The translations under genes were made by a program, and so were the position numbers. From Callorhinus ursinus (Eukaryota > Chordata > Mammalia > Carnivora > Otariidae): DNA of 64,000 nt. The notes beneath the pieces are model-generated. The model was not told where the DNA came from and made no database searches. It was given only the letters and a program-made list of their open reading frames with translations. Positions 33,981 to 43,658 of the stretch are shown here, one piece after another; the stretch's first letter is position 1; each line of letters opens with the position of its first letter. The stretch lies in contig NW_020312968.1 in assembly GCF_003265705.1 (NCBI RefSeq), positions 4,773,184-4,837,183 of the forward strand, written 5' to 3'.

Positions 33981-34064
33981 GCCTCGGTCTCATAAGGCAG
34001 CCAAACCTCAAACTTGCTATCACTTACCTACTTTGTCTGGACTGGCACCCGCTGTGGGTGTGAA
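33981..34064 (+). other. TRPM6: Start of TRPM6 intron 1
   Basis: Intron 1 runs from 33751 to 57999 (24,249 bp). It is dominated by SINE, L1, MIR, MaLR and hAT insertions annotated separately. No alternative TRPM6 first exon was recognised within it. Confidence 0.6.
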
Positions 34065-34480
34065 TACGTAACATTTATTGTGCGCATTGTATTTCATGTG
34101 TTTCGGTACAGACTGGCTGTTAAGAGCACTGTCTTTGGAGCCAGATCACCTGAATTAGCATACCCGCTCCACCACTAACTATGATCCTTAAATTGCTTAA
34201 TCTGTGTGCTGCTTCTTCATCTGGAAGTGGGATAATAATACTTATAATTTGAAGATTAAATCAGATGCTGTATATGCCGGGCACTTAGAAAATAATGCCT
34301 AACATACTTAGCGGGGTGCAAAAGTTTGTGATTTTTATCACCTCATCTTGGCAATAACCCTATGAGGTCTATCATCACCCCTCCCTTCAACCCACCACAC
34401 TGCTTTACAGGTGAGGAAAATGAAGCCGAAGGAGGAAAATAGAGATTTGGACCCAGGGCAGTGCTTTAAACCACTAAGAA
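34065..34480 (-). mobile_element. Reverse MIR interrupted by a forward MIR
   Basis: AACATTTATTGTGCGC at the left resumes after the insert as CACCTCATCTTGGCAATAACCCTATGAGG and TTACAGGTGAGGAAAATGAAG, all reverse-MIR text. A plus-strand MIR occupies about 34110-34310 in between. Confidence 0.65.
34110..34310 (+). mobile_element. MIR, forward, nested
   Basis: GGCTGTTAAGAGCACTGTCTTTGGAGCCAGA, TCATCTGGAAGTGGGATAATAATA and GGGCACTTAGAAAATAATGCC reproduce the MIR core from end to end. Confidence 0.75.
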
Positions 34481-35674
34481 TGAGAGTGTTGTATCTGCAC
34501 ATAGGATTTTGATCATTTGTTCCTAGGGAGAATGTGGGTCACGCCTAATTGCCAAAGTGGGAGCGGAGTTCTTCAATTTCTTTCCCCTGGTGTACAAATT
34601 TTGATGTGAATTTTTCATCTGCTTTGGATTCTACCAGAACTGGTAAAGCATTAAATATTCTGGTTAGACTGACACCTGGGTTTGGCTGTAAGAGTCTAGA
34701 CGTTTCTTACCTCCCTTCCCCCACCAGCCCATATCTTCCAGGGATTATAAACCATTCGAGATGGGGCTCAGCATGAGCCTCCTTTTTGGGGCCCAAATTA
34801 GGAACTAGTACTCTAGTGTTAAGTTTGCCTTGATGGACAAGGGTGTGAATAGCACTTTGAATTGATTGTACCCTGGAGGAGAAGGAAAAGACCCATACAG
34901 CACGCTGGTGATTTGCCACAAAGTTGGGTCTTATTTTGACTATTTACAATTTTCTATCATGGCTCATGTTTTTGGCAGGACATCTATTCCAAAACTATCA
35001 GGGGCTTGGTAAATATTGGACCTGAAATATATCTTGCTTCTTTTTCTTTCTCGCTGGATTTTTTTGATCATGGGCGTTCGGGATAGGCTGAAGAGCCAAA
35101 CAGTCTTAGAGTGACTTTATTGCACTTCTGTAGGTAGACTCATCCAGTGTTGGAACTCCCAAATGTCCATCCTCCCTGTAACCCAGTTATTTCTTCGTGT
35201 CCCATCAGAAATCTACATGGCAACTATTTCCTATTTAAAAAAAAAAATCATTGTTAGGTAAGATATTCCAAAGTGGGTCTCAGTTGTGCTTTTTTTTTTC
35301 TTTTTGACTTCTTAGTCTTATTGAAGTTGTATATACACATAGTTCAGAGTCAAATAATTCCATAAGGTTTGTTTCTTAAAACAGCAGAACCCTCCATCAT
35401 TTCCTGCTTTTCTGAAAGAGCAATCATGTTCATCTCTTTTAGCTTGTTGATACTTATTCATGCCTCTAAATAATACTTACGTGGCTCTTTCCTGATTTTT
35501 CATGTGTAGTCACTGGAAATGACTTTCCAGGTGGAGTATAAGGGTTTGGATTTCTTTTGCATTCCTGCATCTACCATTCACATGGTCCTTCCTGTTCCTA
35601 ACATCTACAGAATATAGCTGTCCATAGCTTTTGGCCAGGTCAATATTTAGTCCGCTCAACAGTGCTATGCCTTC

Positions 35675-35724
<50 letters not shown>

Positions 35725-36296
35725 ATACACTCACACACTATTAAAAGCTGAGTTACGTAGTATGTGGGTACTCCCCCTTTCTAACTTTTGTGTTCCCCCA
35801 GAGTTGTCTTTCTGTGTGTGTGTTTCCAGAATTTTCTATGGATTTTTCACTAATTTAACAAGTTCTTTGCCAGTTGCCTAGATCTTCTCTCCAGATGACC
35901 CCGTGTAATACCTATTTTAACCAGTTTTATCTTGAGTACAACTTTCTGACCTGCTTTGGCCTCTCCAGACCTTTCCAGTCTTGACGTTGGATGTACAGCT
36001 GTTACTTTGGGCTCTGTCTTCAGCATCGTCATGGGGATCCCCTTTTCCTCTGTTAGACTGGCTCCTGTTTCTTATATCCCATGTCTTTGTGATTTTTTTT
36101 TCCATCATTTTAGTGGAGCACTTTTTCCAGTAGCTCTCTGAGAACGGGTATGCATAAGGTACATTGAATTGATATATTGTTATGACAAATTACCCTCTCA
36201 GATTTTTTTCCCTTAAAAAAATTCCACTAACAACGCAAAAATAATTTCTTGTGGTAAATCATTCACTTTTATTTTTTATTTTTTTATTATGTTCAA
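34481..36296. other. Intron DNA; weak L1M text and a CA microsatellite
   Basis: About 35310-35650 reads like a reversed old L1 3' end. A (CA)n run lies at 35676-35722. No exon is supported. Confidence 0.45.
35676..35722. repeat. (CA)n microsatellite
   Basis: About 22 uninterrupted AC units, followed by ACTCATACACTCACAC. Likely polymorphic in length. Confidence 0.95.
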
Positions 36297-36300
36297 TTAG

Positions 36301-36429
36301 ATTCAAACACTTTTAATAGAAATTCAAACACTTTTAATAGAAATTCANNNNNNNNNNATTCAAACACTTTTAATAGAAATTCAAACACTTTTAATAGAAA
36401 TTCAAACACTTTTAATAGAAATTCAAACA
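36301..36429. repeat. 21-bp minisatellite containing a gap of 10 N
   Basis: The unit ATTCAAACACTTTTAATAGAA is repeated nearly perfectly at 36301, 36322 and 36343, and after the N block at 36358, 36379 and 36400, with a partial copy at 36421. The 10 N at 36348-36357 interrupt the array out of register, so the true copy number is unknown. Confidence 0.95.
36348..36357. other. Assembly gap (10 N)
   Basis: The only unresolved bases in the window. They sit inside a tandem array, the usual place for an assembler to fail. Confidence 0.99.
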
Positions 36430-37079
36430 GAAAGTTCCCTTTCTATCCCTCATCTCTCTCCAATCCAGAGGTATTCAAACTGTTGGACTTAGAGCATTCA
36501 ATCACTCTTTGGATTCATTCATTTATGAACTTATGAGTGCCAACTCTGTGCTAACACCTGTTCCAGAACTTGGGACTATATAGTGGACAAAACTTATTTT
36601 TGAGCTGCAGAGGAATGGGGTGATGCTTCTCAATGCTGAAATTGAGCCCCAAGGCTGCATTTGGTTAGCTTGTTTTTCTTCTCCTCGAATACAAACATCA
36701 CATAATCCAGGCTCTCTCTGTTTCTCTTTCCCAGTATAAAATCATGACCATTACAAATTGAACTGCATAACTTGTGGGTCACCAGAGCAACATCATCACA
36801 CCCCTGAGATACAGAAATAGCTTTTCTGAATGGATACACACCCTCTCTCTCTCACACACACAATGGAATATTTAGCCTTAAAGAGGAAAGAAATTCTGAC
36901 ACATGGTACAGCATGGATGGACCTTGAAGATGTTATGCTAAGTAAAATAGGCAGTCACCAAAAGATAAATATTGTATGATTTCACTTATAGGAGATATAT
37001 AAAGTAGTCCAGTTCATAGAAATAAAAAGTAGAATGAAGGTCATCAGAGGCTGGGGCAGAGGGAAATGAGGAGTTATTT

Positions 37080-37786
37080 TTTTTTAATTTTTTATTGTTA
37101 TGTTAATCACCATATATTACATCATTAGTTTTTGGTGCAGTGTTCCATGATTCATTGTTTGTTCATAACACCCAGTGCTCCATGCAGAACGTGCCCTCCT
37201 CAATACCTATCACCTGGCTAACCCATCCCCCTAACCCCCTCCCCTCTAGAACCCTCAGTTTGTTTTTCAGAGTCCATCATCTCTCATGGTTCGTCTCCCC
37301 CTCTGACATACTCCCCTTTTCTTCCTCTCCTGTTATCTTCTTCTTTTTCTTTTTTCTTAAAATATGTTGCGTTATTTGTTTCAGAAGTACAGGTCTGTGA
37401 TTCAACAGTCTTGCACAATTCACAGCGCTCACCGTAGCACATACCCTCCCCAATGTCTATCACCCAGCCATCCCATCCCTCCCACCCCCAACCACTCCAG
37501 TAACACTCAGTTTGTTTCCTGAGATTAAGAATTCCTCATATCAGTGAGGTCATGTGATACATGTCTTTCTCTGATTGACTTATTTCACTCAGCATAACAC
37601 CCTCCAGTTCCATCCACGTCGTTGCAAATGGCAAGATCTCATTCCTTTTGATGGCTGCATAATATTCCATTGTGTATATATACCACATCTTCTTTATCCA
37701 TTCATCTGTCGATGGGCATCTTGGCTCTTTCCACAGTTTGGCTATTGTGGACATTGCTGCTATAAACATTGGGGTGCACGTACCCC
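37080..37786 (-). mobile_element. 5'-truncated carnivore L1, reverse
   Basis: A poly(T) start is followed by the reversed L1 3' UTR (ACCATATATTACATCATTAG, CACCCAGTGCTCCATG, CTCAGTTTGTTTCC) and the reversed end of ORF2. Read on the minus strand, the latter encodes MFIAAMSTIAKLWKEPR and YYAAIKRNE. It is about 707 bp long, with the 13-bp duplication TGAGGAGTTATTT at 37067-37079 and 37787-37799. It has no coding potential of its own. Confidence 0.95.
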
Positions 37787-37911
37787 TGAGGAGTTATTTA
37801 ATAGGTGTAAAGTTTCAGTTTTGCAGGATGAAAAGTTTTGGAGATTGGTTGCACAAGTATGTGAGTATACTTAACACTATTAACCTGCACACTTAAAAAT
37901 AGTTAAGATGG

Positions 37912-38088
37912 GGGCCCCTGGGTGGCTCAATTGGTTAAGTATCTGCCTTCGGCTCAGGTCATGATCCCGGAGTGCTGGGATCGAGGCCTGCATTGGGCTC
38001 CCTGCTCAGCGGAGAGCCCTCTGCCTGCCACTCTCTTTGTTTGTGCTCTCTCTCTCTCTCTGACAAATAAATAAATAAAATCTTTAAA
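37912..38088 (+). mobile_element. CAN-SINE, forward
   Basis: Flanked by the 17-bp duplication AAAAATAGTTAAGATGG at 37895-37911 and 38089-38105. Confidence 0.96.
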
Positions 38089-38160
38089 AAAAATAGTTAA
38101 GATGGTAAATTCTATGTGTATTTTACCACAATTAAATAAACAAAAAACCAGAAATTTTCA

Positions 38161-38831
38161 CACAAACTCCATAATGGGATTCATCCTATAATTTGATGAG
38201 GGTGATTGAATCTACTTGCAGCTGGGTTCAGCTACTGCCTGGAATCCATGGTTTCCAGGGTATGTGGAGGGTGTAGCAATGGATTGCTCTGGGAATTTTC
38301 TTTTGATGCACTTAGCACCAGAACGGTTGGCAGGTTGCCTTGTTGGGGTGGACTAATGCTGCTTTCTCTTTCTTCCATGGTATTTCCATATCTCTGGGGA
38401 AGAGGTCCTCAGTTATTTATAGTACAGATAAACTCAGAGACTATTTCAGAGTGCCGTGACCAGTTATGCAGTTGGGAGCAGCGAGAAGTGGTAGTTTTGT
38501 TTGGCTTAGGGGTTACATTCTTTTTCTGAGTTCGTAAGCATGTGCCTCTTGAGAGCCTCCTGATCCATTTCAATTGGAAACGAAGAGGTTTACTTGGTAG
38601 CCCACACAGGTGCCTTTCCCAGTGCCGGTTTCCCTGCATTTTCCCTGTTGGCGTTTGCTGTACAGCCCTCTGTGGAGTGACCCTGTGCTGTATGCTGCTC
38701 CAGTTCTTGAAACGCTCCAGGACTGGGGTAACCGTCTGGTATCCTAGGATTGCAATGGTGCTGTGTGTGTTGACTGGAGAGATCAGCCTGGTGAATTTGG
38801 TTGTGCTCTATTCAATGTATGGCCGTCATAC
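38161..38831. other. Intron DNA, unassigned
   Basis: Unique-looking sequence with a few short open frames on the plus strand, lacking matched splice sites or known motifs. It may be an old repeat too diverged to recognise. Confidence 0.35.
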
Positions 38832-38844
38832 AGAATTTTCTTCC

Positions 38845-38996
38845 GGGGACACTTGGGTGTCTCAGTCCATTAAGCATCTGACTCTTGGTTTCGGCGCAGG
38901 TCATGATCTCTGGGTTATGAGATCAAGGCCTGCACTGGGCATAGAACCTGCTGGGGATTCTCTCTCTTTCCCCCCTGCCCCCCCTCCCCCCAAAAG
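38845..38996 (+). mobile_element. Older CAN-SINE, forward, short tail
   Basis: GGGGACACTTGGGTGTCTCAGTCC, CATCTGACTCTTGGTTTCGGC and a CT/CCCC-rich end with almost no poly(A). The 13-bp duplication AGAATTTTCTTCC lies at 38832-38844 and 38997-39009. Confidence 0.9.
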
Positions 38997-39009
38997 AGAA
39001 TTTTCTTCC

Positions 39010-40515
39010 TGGTAAACTCAAAGCCCAGTGGGATGAATGAGTATGAGCAACCAAAGTTCTCTGCTCACTTTGCTGATTGCAGATTCAGAGCTTCTTGTAA
39101 TGGTCATTTTTGACATGAGCAAACCACCTGGTCCAGGGATGGAAACATCCCTTTCTGTCAGAAACTGCTTTCTGTGATAGGTGTGTGGGTGACCTTGGAG
39201 AGAATACCCTTTCTTGGTATTTTATTCCCCGGCCATGTGTGCAAAATTAACATTCATCTTATCTTTCCTAGTATTGGAATGTGTTGGGATATGGGCCAGG
39301 TGGGCCCCCTCAAATTGCCCATACCAACTAAAGACACTTAGGGCTAGGCAAAACTTTCCTTGTGATTAGATCATAGAGCCTGATAATAACACACCATTTT
39401 GGAATGTATGGCATGCTGTTTATCACTGATTTTCCTTAGTTATAAGCAAAAAAGGGGCAGAATGTGGTAATTAAGTCTCTAGAGGTATCAGCAGGAAGGT
39501 GAGAAGAATAATAAAAAGAATAGTTGGAAAAGGTGGTTTTACTGCTAGCTGCATGCCCTTCTGCCTTAGGCAAGCTACCTCAGTTTCCTTAACTATGAAA
39601 CACATAGCCACCATTCACTGGCCACCTCCTTCTAAGAGCTGTGAATGTGTTTTGAGGCAGAAATTCCTTTGAAAATCCAATGAAAGCAATAGATCCAGGA
39701 GCTCAAACACTCAAACTCAAAAACCAGGCCTGCTGGGGGTACCTAGGTTTACTGGTCAGTGTAAACCTTGACTAAACATGGTGGCCCGCAATTGGCCCCA
39801 ACTGACTGTTGCCAAGTTGAAATGCAAGGTGAGTATTGCCAGATTCTGTGTCCCCACCCCCGGCCCCCTCCTTATTACAGAAAATGCAGATATACAGATT
39901 CTTTCTTGAATGTGAAACCTCTTGGTTTTTACATCTCAGTAGGTGCTTCAGAAGATTTTTGAAAAAACTTTATTGGTTGAATGAAACACATTTGTGGTTT
40001 GCTTTCTGCCTTGTGGCCTGTTACTTATTTAAATTTAATAGTCCCTTCTTGTCTGTGGTTCTGTTTTCTGTGGTTTTAGTCAACCACAGTCTGGAAGCAG
40101 ATGATCCTCCTTCCAACAGATCATCACAAAGTCAAGTAGTCTCACACTACATTACAATGCCTTTGTCATTGGGCTCATTCAGCTCCCTTCATCGCATCAC
40201 ATAGGCATTTTAGCATCCCACATCATCATCGTGGTCATAAGGATGAGTATAATACAATAAGGTTCTGAGGGAGAGAGACCACATTTACATACCTTGTTGT
40301 GATTGTTTATTATTAGTTATTGTGCCTAATTTATAAATTAAACTTTATCATAGGTATGTGTATCCAGGAAAAAAATATACATAGTATTCAATACTGTCTG
40401 CTCTTTCCAGCATCCACTGGGAGTCTGGGGATGTATCCCACATGGATTGGCGGGGGGAGGAACTATTGTGGTTTTCTGTCACGGGTCTTTTTCTTTGCCT
40501 GTGCTGCTCCCCACT
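39010..40515. other. Intron DNA, unassigned
   Basis: No exon, CpG island or confidently named repeat was seen on either strand. Confidence 0.35.
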
Positions 40516-41572
40516 TAAAAATTGGGATATAATTCACATATCACATAATTCATCTATTTATTTGTTTTTACGTAGTCTTCACACCCAGTGTGGGGCTTGA
40601 ATTCATGACCTTGAGATCAGGAGTCACATGCTCTACCAACTGAGCCAGCCAGGCACCCCTAATTCACCTAGTTCAAGTATACGACTTGATGGCTTTTAGT
40701 ATATTCACAGAATCGTACATCTATCACCATAGTCCATTTTATAACATATTTATCATATCCAAAAGAAACCCCACACCTCTTAGCTGTCCACCCCTAGTGC
40801 CTCTATCCCCACCAGCCCTAGGCAACCACTGATCTACTTTCTGCCGCTACAGGTCTGTTTGTTCTGGGCATTGTATGTAGATGCACACCTACAATATGTA
40901 TTCCTTTTTATCTGGTTTCTTTCATTTATCATAACGTTTTCAAAGTTCATCCATGTAGCGTGTTATCAGTATTTAATGTTTTTTGTATTGCTGCATAGTA
41001 TTCCATATCACAATTTATTTGTCCATCAGTTGATGGATATTTGGGTTGTTTTTGATCTTTGGCTATTATGAATAATGTTGCTGTGGACATTTGTATATAA
41101 GGTTTTGTGTGGACATAACATTTTCATTTCTCTTAGGTAGTAGGTACTCAGAAGTGGACTTACTAATTCTAGGTTTAGCCTTTTGAGGAACTGCCAGACT
41201 GCTTTCCAGAGAGGTTGTGTCATTTTAGATTCTCATGAACAGTGTATATGATAGTTTCAATTTCTCCCCTTCTCTTAAATTATCTTACTTTGTGATTATA
41301 GTCATCCTATAGTGGGTGTGAAGAGGTATCTCCTTGTGGTTTAGATTTGCATTTCCCTAATGACTAATAATGTCGAGGATCTTCATGTGTTTATTGGCCA
41401 TTTGTATGTCTTCTTTGGAGACCTGTTTGTTCAGACCCTTTGTGTGGCACTTATTTTTGACAGCTCTTGAGATTTTTCTCCTGAGAAATGCTCATTTCAC
41501 ATCCACACAAAAGGGGATATGTCCATTTATTTATTTTTATTTTAATTCCTCTAATGAAAGGGAGTATGTTCT
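40516..41572 (-). mobile_element. L1M ORF2/3' UTR relic, reverse
   Basis: ATTGGGATATAATTCACATATCAC, TAGTATATTCACAGAATCG, CATAGTATTCCATATCAC, TCCATCAGTTGATGGATATTTGGG, GGCTATTATGAATAATG and GTCTTCTTTGGAGACC follow the reversed end of an old L1 in order. An old SINE (40558-40659) interrupts the left part. Confidence 0.8.
40558..40659 (-). mobile_element. Short old SINE with tRNA-like head, reverse
   Basis: GTGTGGGGCTTGAATTCATGACC and CATGCTCTACCAACTGAGCCAGCCAGGCACCCC retain the tRNA-Lys-like A and B boxes. Diverged duplications TAATTCATCTA and TAATTCACCTA flank it. Confidence 0.8.
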
Positions 41573-41795
41573 TTTTTAAAAAAAACTAAGTTTTTATTTT
41601 TTATTTATTTTTAGATTTATTTATTTGAGAGAGCAAGAATGAGAGAGAGAGAGTACATGAGAGGGGGGAGGGTCAGAGGGAGAAGCAGGCTCCTCGCTGA
41701 GCAGGGAGCCCCATGTGGGACTCGATACCGGGACTCCGGGATTATGACCTGAGCCAAAGGCAGTCGCTTAACCAACTGAGCCACCCAGGTGCCCA
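41573..41795 (-). mobile_element. CAN-SINE, reverse
   Basis: Complete copy with the exact 17-bp duplication GAAAGGGAGTATGTTCT at 41556-41572 and 41796-41812. Confidence 0.96.
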
Positions 41796-41812
41796 GAAAG
41801 GGAGTATGTTCT

Positions 41813-42424
41813 AAGACCCCCAGTGAATACCTGAAACTGTGGATAGTATCAAACTCAATACATACTGTTTTTTCCTATGTGTACGTACCTATGATAAAGT
41901 TTAATTTATAAATTAGGCAGAGTAAGAGATGACGATCTGTAGCTAATAATAAACAGTTACCAGAATATACTGTAATCAAAGTTACATGAATATGGTCTCT
42001 TTCAAACTCTCTTAGCCTACTGTACTCACCCTTCTTGTGATGACGTCAGATGAAGTGAGATGAATGATACCGGCATTGTGACATGGTGTTAGGCTACTAC
42101 TGATCTTCTGATGATTTGCTAGACTGCAGTTGACTGTAGGTAACTGAAACCATGGACAAAGGGCGACTACTGTACACAGTTTCCAGGGGTTCATGACCCT
42201 CTTGACATTTTTCTATGGGTCTGAGGATACTCACAGAAAACATGCTATGTAGCAGGGATTTTTCTGGGCATTTCATTTGCTTGATCTTACTCATGCTATC
42301 TACTAGGGACCGCATGGGATTCATGTGAGGGTCCAATGTTCAGGAAAGTGATTTGTAAACCACAAAACACTGTACAGCCACAGGGGTTGCTAGAGGTGCA
42401 AGCTCTGTAGGTCAGTGATAGTGA
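41813..42424. other. Intron DNA, possible transposon text
   Basis: AAGACCCCCAGTGAATACCTGAAACTGTGGATAGTA at 41812-41850 and ACCATGGACAAAGGGCGACTACTGTA at 42149-42175 look like the two ends of an old DNA transposon, family not named. No exon is supported. Confidence 0.4.
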
Positions 42425-42645
42425 ACCGAAGTTGTTAAGGGCGCGAACTGGAGTCAGACTGCCATGTTTGAATCCTAGTGTCACTTGTATGAGCCATTGT
42501 GTTTTGGGGCAGTTGTCAACTTCTCTGACTCAGTGTTTTCATTTGTAAAATGGAGATAATAACTGACCTACTTCCCACATCCTCTTGGGTGGTAAGTACT
42601 TTGTATTGTGCAGGTGGGTACGCAGAAAGTGCTGGATAAAGGACA
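42425..42645 (+). mobile_element. MIR, forward
   Basis: GGAGTCAGACTGCCATGTTTGAATCC, TTTTCATTTGTAAAATGGAGATAATAACTG and AGAAAGTGCTGGATAAAG give the MIR order clearly. Confidence 0.8.
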
Positions 42646-42664
42646 GAAAGTCCTGATGTCGTGG

Positions 42665-43010
42665 ATGTCACAAACTGAATGTTTGTGTCTTCCAAAATGT
42701 ATATGTTGAAGTCTTGATCTCCCATGTGATGGCATTTGGAGGTGGAGCCTTTGGGAGGTAATTAGGGCTTGATGGATGCCCTTATAAAGAAGACACACAG
42801 GAGAGATGATCTCTGTCTGCCATGTGAAAATACAGGGAGAAGGTAACCATTGTAAACCAGGAAGACGGCTCTCACCAGAACTTGACTGTCTGGGCACCCT
42901 GATCTTGGACTTCTGTTCTCCAGAACTTTGAGAAATAAATGTCTATTGCATAAACCATCAGTGTATGGTCTTCTGTTTACAGTAGCCCAAACTGACTAAG
43001 ATAGCTGCTA
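42665..43010 (+). mobile_element. MaLR (MST/MLT1-type) solo LTR, forward
   Basis: CTGAATGTTTGTGTCTTCC, ATATGTTGAAGTCTTGATC, GGAGGTGGAGCCTTTGGGAGGTAATTAGG, CCCTTATAAAG, GATCTTGGACTTC and GAGAAATAAATGTC are the classic MaLR LTR phrases in order. No internal retroviral sequence adjoins it. Confidence 0.85.
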
Positions 43011-43430
43011 TTAATATTATCTTACAGAATGAACTAGGCATATATCTTATAGTGGAGCAGGTTGGTCTTTGAATATGGAAGTATCTTCCTTCTTTCTGGA
43101 GAAAACAGATGTCCTCCAATGATCTTTAAAAGAGTCAAGAAGTTTTTGTAAATTATAATCTTAGGAAAGAGAATTTTACTCCTAGAAGAATTTAAGCCCA
43201 TAGGGTACTTTATAGATCCTTGGCCTAGATCACTTAAACCTCTCCAAACTTTGTCGCTACTGTTAGTGTCTGCTTTAAAGTGATTTAAAAAAAAAACAAA
43301 AAAAACACAAAGCCCCTGCCCACTGCTTCCCCCATAATCTTTGTCCTTATCTGACCTAGAGGAACTCAGGATTCTAGGCAGACAGTTTTGCTCTGTGACA
43401 GGAAGTCAAGCAAGTAGGCATTGTTGGATC
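43011..43430. other. Intron DNA, unassigned
   Basis: No gene, exon or named repeat seen, apart from an A-rich run near 43289-43310. Confidence 0.4.
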
Positions 43431-43446
43431 AAAACAGAGAAGAGGG

Positions 43447-43642
43447 GGGCGCCTGGGTGGCTCAGTCGTTAAGCGTCTGCCTTCAGCTCAGGTCATGGTC
43501 CCAGGGTCCTGGGATCGAGCCCCACCCCGGGCTCCCTGCTCTGCGGGAAGCCTGCTTTTCCCTCTCCCACTCCCCCTGCTTGTGTTCCCTCTCTCGCTGT
43601 GTCTCTCTCTGTCAAATAAATAAATAAATCTTTAAAAAAAAT
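43447..43642 (+). mobile_element. CAN-SINE, forward
   Basis: Complete young-type copy, flanked by the exact 16-bp duplication AAAACAGAGAAGAGGG at 43431-43446 and 43643-43658. Confidence 0.97.
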
Positions 43643-43658
43643 AAAACAGAGAAGAGGG

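Larger units (their letters stand above)
36840..38160 (+). mobile_element. L1M 3' end relic carrying later insertions
   Basis: AATGGAATATTTAGCCTTAAAG, ATGTTATGCTAAGTAAAATAGGCAG, GTATGATTTCACTTATAGGAG, GGGGCAGAGGGAAATGAGGAG and, after the inserts, TTTCAGTTTTGCAGGATG and TTTTACCACAATTAAATAAAC make up the end of an old plus-strand L1. A reverse L1 (37080-37786) and a SINE (37912-38088) landed in it. Confidence 0.75.

Noticed and set aside
33487..34071. Several long open frames of 100-160 codons on both strands over the TRPM6 CpG island
   Set aside because: GC-rich DNA has few stop codons. The frames overlap each other in all phases, are Gly/Pro/Arg-rich and match nothing known.
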